From: Allomuricauda sp.
Lineage (GTDB): Bacteria > Bacteroidota > Bacteroidia > Flavobacteriales > Flavobacteriaceae
Direction: 5' to 3'
Length of the DNA: 64,000 nt
Assembly (NCBI RefSeq): GCF_013911645.1
Contig: NZ_JACESV010000001.1
Coordinates: 1,178,001 to 1,242,000 of the forward strand
Shown here: piece by piece, positions 47,301 to 54,608 of the stretch
Layout of the letters: each line of letters begins with the position of its first letter
Numbering within the stretch: the stretch's first letter is position 1
Notes under the pieces: model-generated
Database searches by the model: none
Seen by the model: only the letters and a program-made list of their open reading frames with translations
Told to the model about the DNA's origin: nothing
Translations under genes and position numbers: made by a program

Positions 47301-47412
47301 GTGGTTCCAAGACAGTGCCCGCCTGCACATAAAAGGCACAAAAGGGCATTAGAAAAGCATATAGGAGCACATGCAGGATTCCCCTGCGCATGCGTTGTGT
47401 TACTAGTTGCAT
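44392..47412 (-). CDS. SusC/RagA family TonB-linked outer-membrane transporter
   Basis: From the ATG at 47412 the product is 1006 residues; the in-frame ATG 60 bases upstream would put 20 polar residues ahead of the signal. Order: signal peptide (cut near VQAG), carboxypeptidase-D-like domain (about 45-115, [20 protein letters not shown]), SusC plug ([73 protein letters not shown]) and a long barrel. It works with the SusD downstream. No sigma/anti-sigma pair is adjacent. The strand is markedly G+C-richer than the housekeeping regions. Confidence 0.94.
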   Translation of the reverse strand: [1006 protein letters not shown]

Positions 47413-47793
47413 AAATTGAGTTCGTTTGATTAAAATGTTGGTTGTTATTCTCCACACTGCCCCATAAGTCACGGAAAAACCGTAACTTCCTAAAGGACAT
47501 CAAGGTTCGGACATAGGCCATCCTGCCCAGGTAAAAGCATACCCAGAAATAGGATTCCTAAACTAAAAAAGACCATGGTTTCGTGATTGGGCCGGTTGCC
47601 CTAAAAGTGTAGTCGTTGGTGATGGGACAAAAGGATATCGTGAACCGGAAAATAATAAAACGTGTATCCCATACCTATAGCCTTGGGTATCGTTAGATTG
47701 GACTCTTGGGTTTGATTGGGTACAGCCGTTCGGCAACCGATGGACCATCGGATGAGAATCCACTCTTCTGGATGCCAGTGGTATGGGCCATGC
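47413..47793. other. long untranslated region upstream of susC
   Basis: About 380 bases with no plausible gene. Short open frames here have no coding character. A small hairpin (TTACGG/CCGTGA on the minus strand near 47467-47485) sits about 55 bases ahead of susC. No exact TAnnTTTG was found on the minus strand. The susC promoter should lie here unless transcription comes through the terminator at 47794-47836. Confidence 0.4.
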
Positions 47794-47836
47794 AAAATAA
47801 AAAACTCGTTTTCATATCGATGAGTTGAAAACGAGT
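47794..47836 (-). terminator. minus-strand terminator ending a candidate RNA upstream of susC
   Basis: Eleven-base arms (47804-47814 and 47826-47836) with an 11-base loop are followed, on the minus strand, by a T-rich run. Nothing annotated is transcribed into it, so it implies a non-coding transcript upstream or an attenuator in a long susC leader. Confidence 0.75.
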
Positions 47837-48054
47837 CTCCACAGCATTTAGGACCTAATACTATAGCAAGCCCTATCAACCGCACCGCAAGGTTCCGACG
47901 CCTATCAGAAACGGAATTACGATAGAGCCCTCGGTGCTATAGCGGTACGAATGTACACAAAATATCACCTCGGGCATTAACCTATCGTCTCGCTCTGATT
48001 ACAAATTGTCGGAATTTGCGGTCGAGACTCTTTTGTTAACACCTAAATTTCGAA
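47794..48054 (-). ncRNA. candidate structured RNA with its own promoter and terminator
   Basis: Read on the minus strand, several nested stems appear. GTCTCG/CGAGAC (48023-48028 with 47987-47992) encloses CAAATT/AATTTG (48013-48018 with 48002-48007). TGCTATAG/CTATAGCA (47935-47942 with 47861-47868) continues into GATAGAGC/GCCCTATC (47921-47928 with 47870-47877, one G-U), and this encloses TTCCG/CGGAA (47893-47897 with 47912-47916). A terminator hairpin closes it. An imperfect -7 (TATCTTGA, 48061-48067 region) with a TTG about 15 bases further upstream could start it, giving about 260 nt. It matches no riboswitch I know (no cobalamin or TPP boxes). It could be an independent sRNA or a susC leader attenuator. 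Confidence 0.4.
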
Positions 48055-48060
48055 TCTATT

Positions 48061-48243
48061 CAAGATATATCCTGTTACATCTCAATTATAAATAGATTTT
48101 CATACACAATAATAGTAATAATATTTTACTATTTAAAATAATAATTAGATAATATCTGATTTTTATCATATAAAATGTGATATTTAATTGATTATCAATA
48201 CCATGGAGTCATCTTAGTTTGAATTTTAAGAAATCATACTATT
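48061..48243. other. extremely A+T-rich intergenic tract
   Basis: In the 60 bases from 48121 only 7 are G or C. The tract separates the candidate RNA (minus strand) from the 48244 gene (plus strand) and contains runs such as ATTTAAAATAATAATTAG. It could hold divergent promoters, a bent-DNA or H-NS-like binding region, or be left over from DNA transfer. No gene lies in it. Confidence 0.6.
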
Positions 48244-48606
48244 ATGGCTAAAAAAACAGATAAATCAGAAGACAAAAACGCAGCAAAGTTTGAGAAAAGA
48301 GTAAACCCGTATACTATGCTAGAGGCACTAAGAAATCTCAAATCTCGCTTTGCCACGGGGGATGTACGCTCAATGAAAGAGATTTCCAGTGAATATGCTA
48401 CCGGAATGCCATTTGCGTTAGGTATAAGTTATGAAACAATGATCAATCGCTATCACGATCCAAGGAAGTTAACATTGGAAGATATACTGAATACTGCTGA
48501 TATTACCAGCACAGAATATGAGACAGTACTGAAAGTTGCCATACGTGATGCTATACGTAACCATACTAAAAGGGATATCTCCAAACTTTTGCCAAAAAAA
48601 GATTAA
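48244..48606 (+). CDS. small protein of unknown function, possibly DNA-binding
   Basis: A 120-residue, soluble, basic-ended protein without cysteines. The first 20 residues are charged. The middle (MKEISSEYATGMPFALGISYETMINRYHDPRKLTLEDILNTADI) has the spacing of the Cro/Xre-like helix-turn-helix seen in small Bacteroidota regulators, in which G-I/M-S/N-Y-x-x-(8)-P-x-x-(4)-I-x-x-A-x precedes a last helix. The family itself is not recognised. It is A+T-rich compared with the susCD block and stands alone. A role as regulator of the divergent susC locus is only suggested by position. Confidence 0.6.
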   Translation: MAKKTDKSEDKNAAKFEKRVNPYTMLEALRNLKSRFATGDVRSMKEISSEYATGMPFALGISYETMINRYHDPRKLTLEDILNTADITSTEYETVLKVAIRDAIRNHTKRDISKLLPKKD

Positions 48607-48905
48607 AACCATTGAAGAACAAATGGGATCTTTTGTAGGTTTCCGATATCCCAACTCGGGAAAAGGTATCTTCTCCTGATAGAACAACAGTGCCAAGCAT
48701 AGCTCTAAATATTGGGTCAAGGCTTTAAAAGTGCCTTAGGTCTCTCAAATCCATTGCAATGGTTCTTCCTGCTGTTCTCTTGAAAACATGGTTGCCTTTT
48801 TGAAATTACTTTGGAGTAAAGCTCAGAAATAGTTTCCAGATAGTTAGTCCTATATATCGTACCCGATCAAGAAATCAAAAAAAATTGGTCGATTTTAAGC
48901 AGGAA
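48607..48905 (-). pseudogene. possible remnant of a coding sequence in two frames
   Basis: On the minus strand, about 48842-48727 reads as 38 codons (ending KNHCNGFERPKALLKP and a stop). A shift of one base at the junction continues the open frame as ALTQYLELCLALLFYQEKIPFPELGYRKPTKDP to about 48620. Both halves look more protein-like than random intergenic DNA, but no family is recognised and there is no start. It may be decayed mobile or accessory DNA. Otherwise I see nothing in this stretch. Confidence 0.2.
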
Positions 48906-49439
48906 TCATTCCCAAACCTTTAAGGCTTCGGCTATCTTTTGGTTCCATTCGAACTGCTTCTCACGGTTTCGGGAAAAATTGGTCTCCCAATCGTATCGCT
49001 CTTGATAGGTTTGCAGCTCCCTTAAAATATCGGAATAAATTTTCCTTACCTCAGCTTTTACATCATCTGAAAAAGAGGTTCTACGTAATTTATTGCGCAT
49101 CTTTCTGGCAAAGACCTCGGTAATATCAAAATGGAGCCGTTCGTGGGCCAATGTGTTCTCGTTGCACAATTCGGGTCTGTACCAAGATTCGTTGGGGTAG
49201 AAATAGGCGTTTACCTCAAAATCCAAATTCACCTCGTGGTGCAACAGATTGGCCGAATAGGTATAGCTAATGCCGCTCGCCGTGGTTGCCGCAGATTCCT
49301 CCCCTGGTGGCACTTTCCCCTTAAAATCGGCCCAAGTGAGCCGTATGTCCTCATTCCAAGGGACCCCCTCCTCGATTTCCTGTGCAAATCCCAAAAAACC
49401 AAGTAGAAAAATACATCCTATGGAAATTATTTTACCCAA
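48906..49439 (-). CDS. DUF922 family exported putative zinc protease
   Basis: A 177-residue protein with a signal peptide (cut near GFAQ). It contains LAHERLHFDI, an HExxH zinc-protease motif (HERLH), within the DUF922 pattern (WADFKGKVP near the start, Tyr/Phe-rich strand region, HExxH, helical C-terminus). Catalysis has not been shown for the family. It is the last gene of the guaA operon and overlaps the OsmC gene by 13 bases. Confidence 0.82.
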   Translation of the reverse strand: MGKIISIGCIFLLGFLGFAQEIEEGVPWNEDIRLTWADFKGKVPPGEESAATTASGISYTYSANLLHHEVNLDFEVNAYFYPNESWYRPELCNENTLAHERLHFDITEVFARKMRNKLRRTSFSDDVKAEVRKIYSDILRELQTYQERYDWETNFSRNREKQFEWNQKIAEALKVWE

Positions 49440-49831
49440 TTGAATTCGATTATTTTTTCAATATCGGGGTGCAGGCTATAGTGCACCGGGCAGGTATTGG
49501 CCGTATGCACCAAAATTTTCCTGTGCTTTTCGGACACCGATGACGGCAACTCGAATTTTACCTCGATTTTGGAAATTCTTCTTGGGTTCGCCGCCATGTG
49601 CTTGGTTACCTCGGCAGTGGACCCTGTCAAATCCACATCCATATCACGGGCCTTGATTCCCATCATGGTCATCATACAATTGGCCAAGCCGGTCGCCACC
49701 GTGTCGGTTGGTGAAAAAGCCTCGCCTTTTCCGTTGTTATCGACCGGGGCATCGGTAATAAACTCGTTTCCGGAACGTATGTGCACACAGGTAGTGCGCA
49801 AGTTTCCGTTATAGGTTACTTTTGACGTCAT
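49427..49831 (-). CDS. OsmC family protein
   Basis: A 134-residue protein of the OsmC/Ohr fold, with the two redox cysteines Cys52 (GLANCMMTMM) and Cys114 (HTANTCPVHYSL). OsmC-like proteins reduce organic peroxides via these cysteines. It overlaps the upstream LysM gene by 23 bases and the downstream DUF922 gene by 13, which points to translational coupling. The link to cell-wall or GMP genes is not understood. Confidence 0.92.
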   Translation of the reverse strand: MTSKVTYNGNLRTTCVHIRSGNEFITDAPVDNNGKGEAFSPTDTVATGLANCMMTMMGIKARDMDVDLTGSTAEVTKHMAANPRRISKIEVKFELPSSVSEKHRKILVHTANTCPVHYSLHPDIEKIIEFNWVK

Positions 49832-51992
49832 TTTTGAGCTTAACTTCTTTTAATGTAAGGTCATCATACTGCATAATGTAGCAGGCTCGGTTAAAATAGC
49901 CGGAAGTCCAGTCGTTGAAATAATCAAAACCGTTTCCTGCATATTCTGTTAGACCGATATACTTCGAAGTTTCGAAAAGGTTCTTCTTGTATGCGAGTTT
50001 CAGCAGTATGTCCATAGTTACATCAAAACCGCGAACAGCATATCTATCCGGTAAGTTTCCATTGTACTTTTTCATGTATGCCCTGGTAAAGGCATCATTC
50101 TTGGACGCCCGGTAGAACGATGAAAAGGTAAACCTAAGATTGGAAAGATGGGTCCTGGAGACGGCCTCATCATCAAAAGCATCGTTATAACTCGTGGTAA
50201 ACATGCGTACCTTGATTTTCTTGGTCTCTTCGGAATCCACCATGGAAGCTGTGTTGGCCGAGTTCAGGATAGAAGTAACGCTGGACACCATATTGGGCTG
50301 ATCTGTTTCGAGGAACACCCAATTTTCCTTGTCTTCGGATAGTTTGATCAAAAATTCATCCAAATGCAATGATTTGTTGTCGATTACCTTTGCGATTTGT
50401 GCTGCCGGGAATTTCCTCAAAATGGAATCATGCGCTACTTGATGGGTAGAATCCGCAATGATTATCACGTTTTCGCCCTTATGGATTTTTTCCATATGGG
50501 AGAGCATTTTATCCCGTAGTACAACATCCCTTGGTACGGAGTAGAATACATTGGCATGGCTCAACTTACTATCTGAAGCAATTGGGGCGATCACAGGAAT
50601 GTTTTTTGCCGAAGCTTGAACAGCTGCTTCGTCCAAGGGCCCGGCTGCCAATGGGCCTATAATGGCGTCTACCCCGGTTAGATTTTCCCTAAATAGGATT
50701 TCTTTGACCTTGGTTTGGTCCAGTTGGGTATCGTAGGTTTTAACATCCACCGAGACCCCTAACTTTTTAATGGAATCCAAAGCCACCATGGCCCCGGTAT
50801 AAAATCCAAGGCTCAATGCTATGTCCCTACGGTTTTTGATCAGTGCCTCGGCCTTTTCAGTATCGGCCACATTTACCTTGTCCAATCGGAAAGGAAGCAT
50901 AAAAACCAGTTTGGGCCTGTTTTCCACATTAATGCTGTCCACCAAATTGATCTTATCCAGAACCAAAGCATTCTTCACTTCCAATTCTTCTGCCTTTTCT
51001 TTGGGCAATTTTAAGACCATTCCAGCCTTTAGTCCATTTTCCAAGGCCGGGTTTAAACGGAACAGCTCATCCCTGGTAATTTTCAGGTTTTGGGTAATTC
51101 TGAATATGTTTTGCTTAGGCTTTACTTCGTAAAAAATAAAGTTTTCTGTGTTTACCTCGCCTTCTTTGTTCTTCTTTTTGGGAAGTCGTACCACCATTCC
51201 TTCTTTTAGGCCACCCTCTTTCATGATCTCGGGGTTGAGCCTTACAATGGAATCCGTTGGAATACCATACTCCCTTCCCAAACTGTAAAGGGTCATTTTT
51301 GGCGGTACGGTATAGGAAGTAAACAATTCCACCTCTTGTTCCTTGAGGCTATCGCCTTTTGGTCTTGGCAGTTTCAATTCTTCGCCAGCGGCCAAATAGT
51401 TGGTGTTCTTGTCCAATTCCGGGTTCAGCACCAATAGGCTATCCACACTTATGCCATATTTGTGGGCAATGCTCCAACGGGTTTCCTTGGGCTGAACAGT
51501 ATAGTTTTCAAAATCCAACTCCTTTTCTTCATCGGGGTCCACCTCAGGAAACACAGGGATTTGGAGCACCATCCTACGTTCTAGGGTTTCGGAATACAAT
51601 TTGGTATTGTACCGTTTGAGCTGGTCCTCGGTAATGTTGTATTTCTGCGTTAGTCCAAAAAGGGTTTCCTTTCTTCGTACCCTGTGCCGTATGAAACGAA
51701 TTGGCTTTACCTCTTCTTCCTCTTGTTCTTCTTCTTTGGTCTTTGTTTTATCTTCAACAGCTTTTCCGTTCAAAGGAATTATAAGTATGGTGTTTTCCTT
51801 TACATCGGAAGCACTTTTGATTTCCTTGTTGGCCTGTAAAATGCTGTAGGGCGTTACCCTGTATTGTTGAGAAATGCTTTTAAGCGTTTCCCCTTCCTTT
51901 ACAGCATGTGTTGCGTAGTTTTGTGCGGATACCGGCACCATGGCCAATAAAAAGACCATGGTAAAAACCAGTTGTAACATATGTTTTTTCAT
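49809..51992 (-). CDS. exported multi-LysM protein with a periplasmic-binding-protein domain
   Basis: About 727 residues. The ATG at 51992 overlaps the guaA TGA as ATGA, the usual coupling form; an ATG two codons earlier is possible. A signal peptide (cut near VSAQ) is followed by five LysM repeats at about 28-75, 100-148, 163-210, 225-275 and 285-335 ([38 protein letters not shown] and so on). From about 360 there is a type I periplasmic-binding fold ([48 protein letters not shown]). LysM binds peptidoglycan, so the ligand-binding module should be held on the wall. Its ligand is unknown. Confidence 0.88.
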   Translation of the reverse strand: MKKHMLQLVFTMVFLLAMVPVSAQNYATHAVKEGETLKSISQQYRVTPYSILQANKEIKSASDVKENTILIIPLNGKAVEDKTKTKEEEQEEEEVKPIRFIRHRVRRKETLFGLTQKYNITEDQLKRYNTKLYSETLERRMVLQIPVFPEVDPDEEKELDFENYTVQPKETRWSIAHKYGISVDSLLVLNPELDKNTNYLAAGEELKLPRPKGDSLKEQEVELFTSYTVPPKMTLYSLGREYGIPTDSIVRLNPEIMKEGGLKEGMVVRLPKKKNKEGEVNTENFIFYEVKPKQNIFRITQNLKITRDELFRLNPALENGLKAGMVLKLPKEKAEELEVKNALVLDKINLVDSINVENRPKLVFMLPFRLDKVNVADTEKAEALIKNRRDIALSLGFYTGAMVALDSIKKLGVSVDVKTYDTQLDQTKVKEILFRENLTGVDAIIGPLAAGPLDEAAVQASAKNIPVIAPIASDSKLSHANVFYSVPRDVVLRDKMLSHMEKIHKGENVIIIADSTHQVAHDSILRKFPAAQIAKVIDNKSLHLDEFLIKLSEDKENWVFLETDQPNMVSSVTSILNSANTASMVDSEETKKIKVRMFTTSYNDAFDDEAVSRTHLSNLRFTFSSFYRASKNDAFTRAYMKKYNGNLPDRYAVRGFDVTMDILLKLAYKKNLFETSKYIGLTEYAGNGFDYFNDWTSGYFNRACYIMQYDDLTLKEVKLKNDVKSNL

Positions 51993-53521
51993 TCCCATTC
52001 TATAGTTGCCGGTGGTTTTGAGCTAATGTCGTACACCACTCTATTAACGCCTTTAACCTTATTTATTATATCATTCGAGGTCTTTTGCAGGAATTCGTAG
52101 GGCAAATTTACCCAATCGGCCGTCATTCCATCGGTGCTTTCAACAGCTCTGAGCGCCACACATTTTTCGTAGGTGCGCTCATCTCCCATTACCCCTACAC
52201 TATCTACGGGCAAAAGCATGGCTCCGGCCTGCCAAACCTTGTCATAAAGCCCCCATTTTTTGAGTCCATCAATAAAAATGGCATCCACTTCTTGCAAAAT
52301 AGCCACCTTTTCGGCAGTAATATCTCCCAAGATACGGATTCCAAGACCGGGGCCCGGGAACGGATGTCTTCCCAAAATTTCTGCGGGCATATCCATACTT
52401 GCTCCTACTCTTCGTACCTCGTCCTTGAACAACATTTTTAAGGGCTCCACCACTTTCAATTTCATATAGTCGGGCAATCCGCCTACATTGTGGTGACTTT
52501 TTATCACTGCTGATGGTCCGCCACTGGCCGAAACCGATTCAATCCTATCCGGATAAATGGTTCCTTGTGCTAACCATTTCGCATTTTCCACTTTGTGGGA
52601 CTCATCATCAAAAACCTCAATAAAGACCCTACCGATGATTTTTCTTTTTCCTTCAGGGTCCGATTCTCCTTTCAAGGCATCCAAAAAGCGTGCCGAAGCA
52701 TCAACACCCTTAACATTTAATCCCATGTGCTTGTATTGGTCCAAAACACTTTCAAACTCGTTCTTTCGTAAAAGACCGTTGTTAACGAAGATACAGTACA
52801 AATGATCTCCGATTGCTTTGTGCAATAGCATGGCGGCCACACTGGAATCCACTCCACCGGACAGGCCCAAAATCACTTTTTCGTCGCCAATCTCTTTTTT
52901 TAGTTCCTCTACAGTTGTTTCCACAAAAGCATCCGGCGTCCAATCCTGTTTTAATCCAGCAATGTTCACCAAAAAGTTTTCCAAGAGTTTTTTACCATCG
53001 GTGGTGTGGTATACTTCAGGGTGGAACTGAATCCCGTAGGTCATTTCACCATCAATCTTGTAAGCCGCATTTTCCACATCGTGGGTACTGGCCAAACGAA
53101 TGGCTCCTTCGGGCAATTCCTTAATGGTATCGCTATGGCTCATCCACACTTGGCTTCCTTCACCAATATCTTGTAAAAAATCATCTTCTGAGTTTACATA
53201 GGAGAGATTGGCCCTCCCATATTCCCGAGTGGCGGACGGAGCCACATTACCACCATGAAAATGGGACAGATATTGTGCACCATAGCAAATGCCCAACAAA
53301 GGTTTCTTGCCTTTTATTTCGGACAAATCGGGATGCGGGGCATGCTCCGAGCGCACCGAAGATGGTGAACCGGAAAGGATAACCGCCTTGTAATCCGATA
53401 AATCCTCGGGCAGTTTATTGTAGGGTTTAATTTCTGAGTAAATGTTGAGTTCCCTAACGCGTCTTGCGATCAGTTGTGTGTACTGGGAACCAAAGTCTAG
53501 GATGAGTACGTTGTTATGCAT
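51989..53521 (-). CDS. guaA: GMP synthase (glutamine-hydrolysing)
   Basis: Converts XMP to GMP. From the ATG at 53521 (a TTG two codons earlier was rejected) the protein has 510 residues. The class I amidotransferase domain carries nucleophile Cys in LLGICYGAQ and His/Glu in QFHPEVYHT. The ATP pyrophosphatase P-loop is LSGGVDSS and the C-terminal dimerisation domain ends PPATIEWE, the standard family terminus. First gene of the overlapping operon guaA-LysM-OsmC-DUF922. Confidence 0.97.
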   Translation of the reverse strand: MHNNVLILDFGSQYTQLIARRVRELNIYSEIKPYNKLPEDLSDYKAVILSGSPSSVRSEHAPHPDLSEIKGKKPLLGICYGAQYLSHFHGGNVAPSATREYGRANLSYVNSEDDFLQDIGEGSQVWMSHSDTIKELPEGAIRLASTHDVENAAYKIDGEMTYGIQFHPEVYHTTDGKKLLENFLVNIAGLKQDWTPDAFVETTVEELKKEIGDEKVILGLSGGVDSSVAAMLLHKAIGDHLYCIFVNNGLLRKNEFESVLDQYKHMGLNVKGVDASARFLDALKGESDPEGKRKIIGRVFIEVFDDESHKVENAKWLAQGTIYPDRIESVSASGGPSAVIKSHHNVGGLPDYMKLKVVEPLKMLFKDEVRRVGASMDMPAEILGRHPFPGPGLGIRILGDITAEKVAILQEVDAIFIDGLKKWGLYDKVWQAGAMLLPVDSVGVMGDERTYEKCVALRAVESTDGMTADWVNLPYEFLQKTSNDIINKVKGVNRVVYDISSKPPATIEWE

Positions 53522-53729
53522 GGGCAAAAATAGGAATTTGCTTTAGTTGCAAAAGTATCTTTTAAAGGATATTTAAGACAACTTTTTCCATGAAGTTATT
53601 CCAACGGGTTATCAACAACTCAATATTTATAAAGGCGCCCTAACACTTTCTTTTGAAAAAAGTACACGCTTATCTAGTTTTTTTCTTAACTGATTTCATT
53701 ATTTCTTTGCCCTTTAAATAACACTGACC

Positions 53730-54389
53730 ATGATCAAGGGATTTATTTTTGATTTGGATGGCGTAATCACAGATACTGCCGAACTGCATTACGCTGCTTG
53801 GAAAAAATTGTCGGACTATATGGGTTGGCAATTTGATCGTGCCCTTAATGAAAAACTGCGGGGAATATCCAGAATGGATTCCATAAAGGTGATAATGGAC
53901 CATAACGGGCTTAGCTTGGACGATGCGACCATTCTTGAACTTGCCACAAAAAAGAACGACATATATGTTGAAAGTTTGGATAGCATGACCCAAGAGGATT
54001 ATTTGCCTGGCGCCAGGGAACTTTTAACTCATTTAAGGTCTGAGGGCTTTAGCGTTGCCCTTGGTAGTGCCAGTAAAAATGCCCCAAAAGTGTTGAAACA
54101 GCTCAAGGCCACCCATTTTTTTGATGTAATCGGTGATGGCAATAGCGTTTCCAAAAGCAAGCCTGCCCCGGATATTTTCCTTTATGCTTCGGAAAAATTA
54201 GGGCTGCGCCCAGAAAACTGCATTGTTTTTGAGGATGCCGAGAAAGGGATAGATGCCGCCAAAGCCGGCAACTTTCACAGTGTGGGCATAGGTCCCGAAG
54301 AGCGCGTGGGACATGCCGATATTAGGTTCGACACCATGAAGGAGGCTACGCTGTTCGAAGTAAAGTCACATTTCAAGGATTTGTTCTAA
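53730..54389 (+). CDS. pgmB: HAD-family beta-phosphoglucomutase-like enzyme
   Basis: A 219-residue HAD phosphatase/phosphomutase. Motif I is FDLDGVITDT (Asp8 and Asp10), with the cap-domain segment LRGISRMDS. Motif II is LGSASKNAP, motif III KSKPAPDIF and motif IV EDAEKGIDAAKAG. The cap and the GISR motif fit beta-phosphoglucomutase, which interconverts beta-glucose 1- and 6-phosphate. It stands alone, so the substrate is inferred from motifs. A terminator follows. Confidence 0.88.
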   Translation: MIKGFIFDLDGVITDTAELHYAAWKKLSDYMGWQFDRALNEKLRGISRMDSIKVIMDHNGLSLDDATILELATKKNDIYVESLDSMTQEDYLPGARELLTHLRSEGFSVALGSASKNAPKVLKQLKATHFFDVIGDGNSVSKSKPAPDIFLYASEKLGLRPENCIVFEDAEKGIDAAKAGNFHSVGIGPEERVGHADIRFDTMKEATLFEVKSHFKDLF

Positions 54390-54411
54390 AATCATTTTAA
54401 GCCATAAAAAC

Positions 54412-54443
54412 AAAAAGCCCTGGGAACCACTCCAGGGCTTTTC
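54412..54443 (+). terminator. terminator of the pgmB gene
   Basis: AAAAGCCCTGG pairs with CCAGGGCTTTT around an 8-base loop. A on one side and T on the other let it act for both strands. It lies 23 bases after the pgmB stop. Confidence 0.85.
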
Positions 54444-54608
54444 AATAAAAATAAAATCAAAACCAACCTAAACATATGAGTTAACCAACTCAAAATTTAA
54501 ATTTTCATAGCTATTTACACCTATGGAACAACCCAGAGCATAAATACCCTACTTTGGTTGCAAGCTTTTTTGAAAAATATCAATGTATTGAATGGTATCA
54601 GGCAGCAA

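Noticed and set aside
47563..47885. Open frames upstream of susC on the minus strand
   Set aside because: Two overlapping frames with atypical composition; one runs through the terminator hairpin at 47804-47836. No coding character.
47413..48060. Cobalamin or TPP riboswitch ahead of a TonB-type receptor
   Set aside because: None of the conserved boxes of these riboswitches was found; the structure is instead listed as an unassigned RNA.
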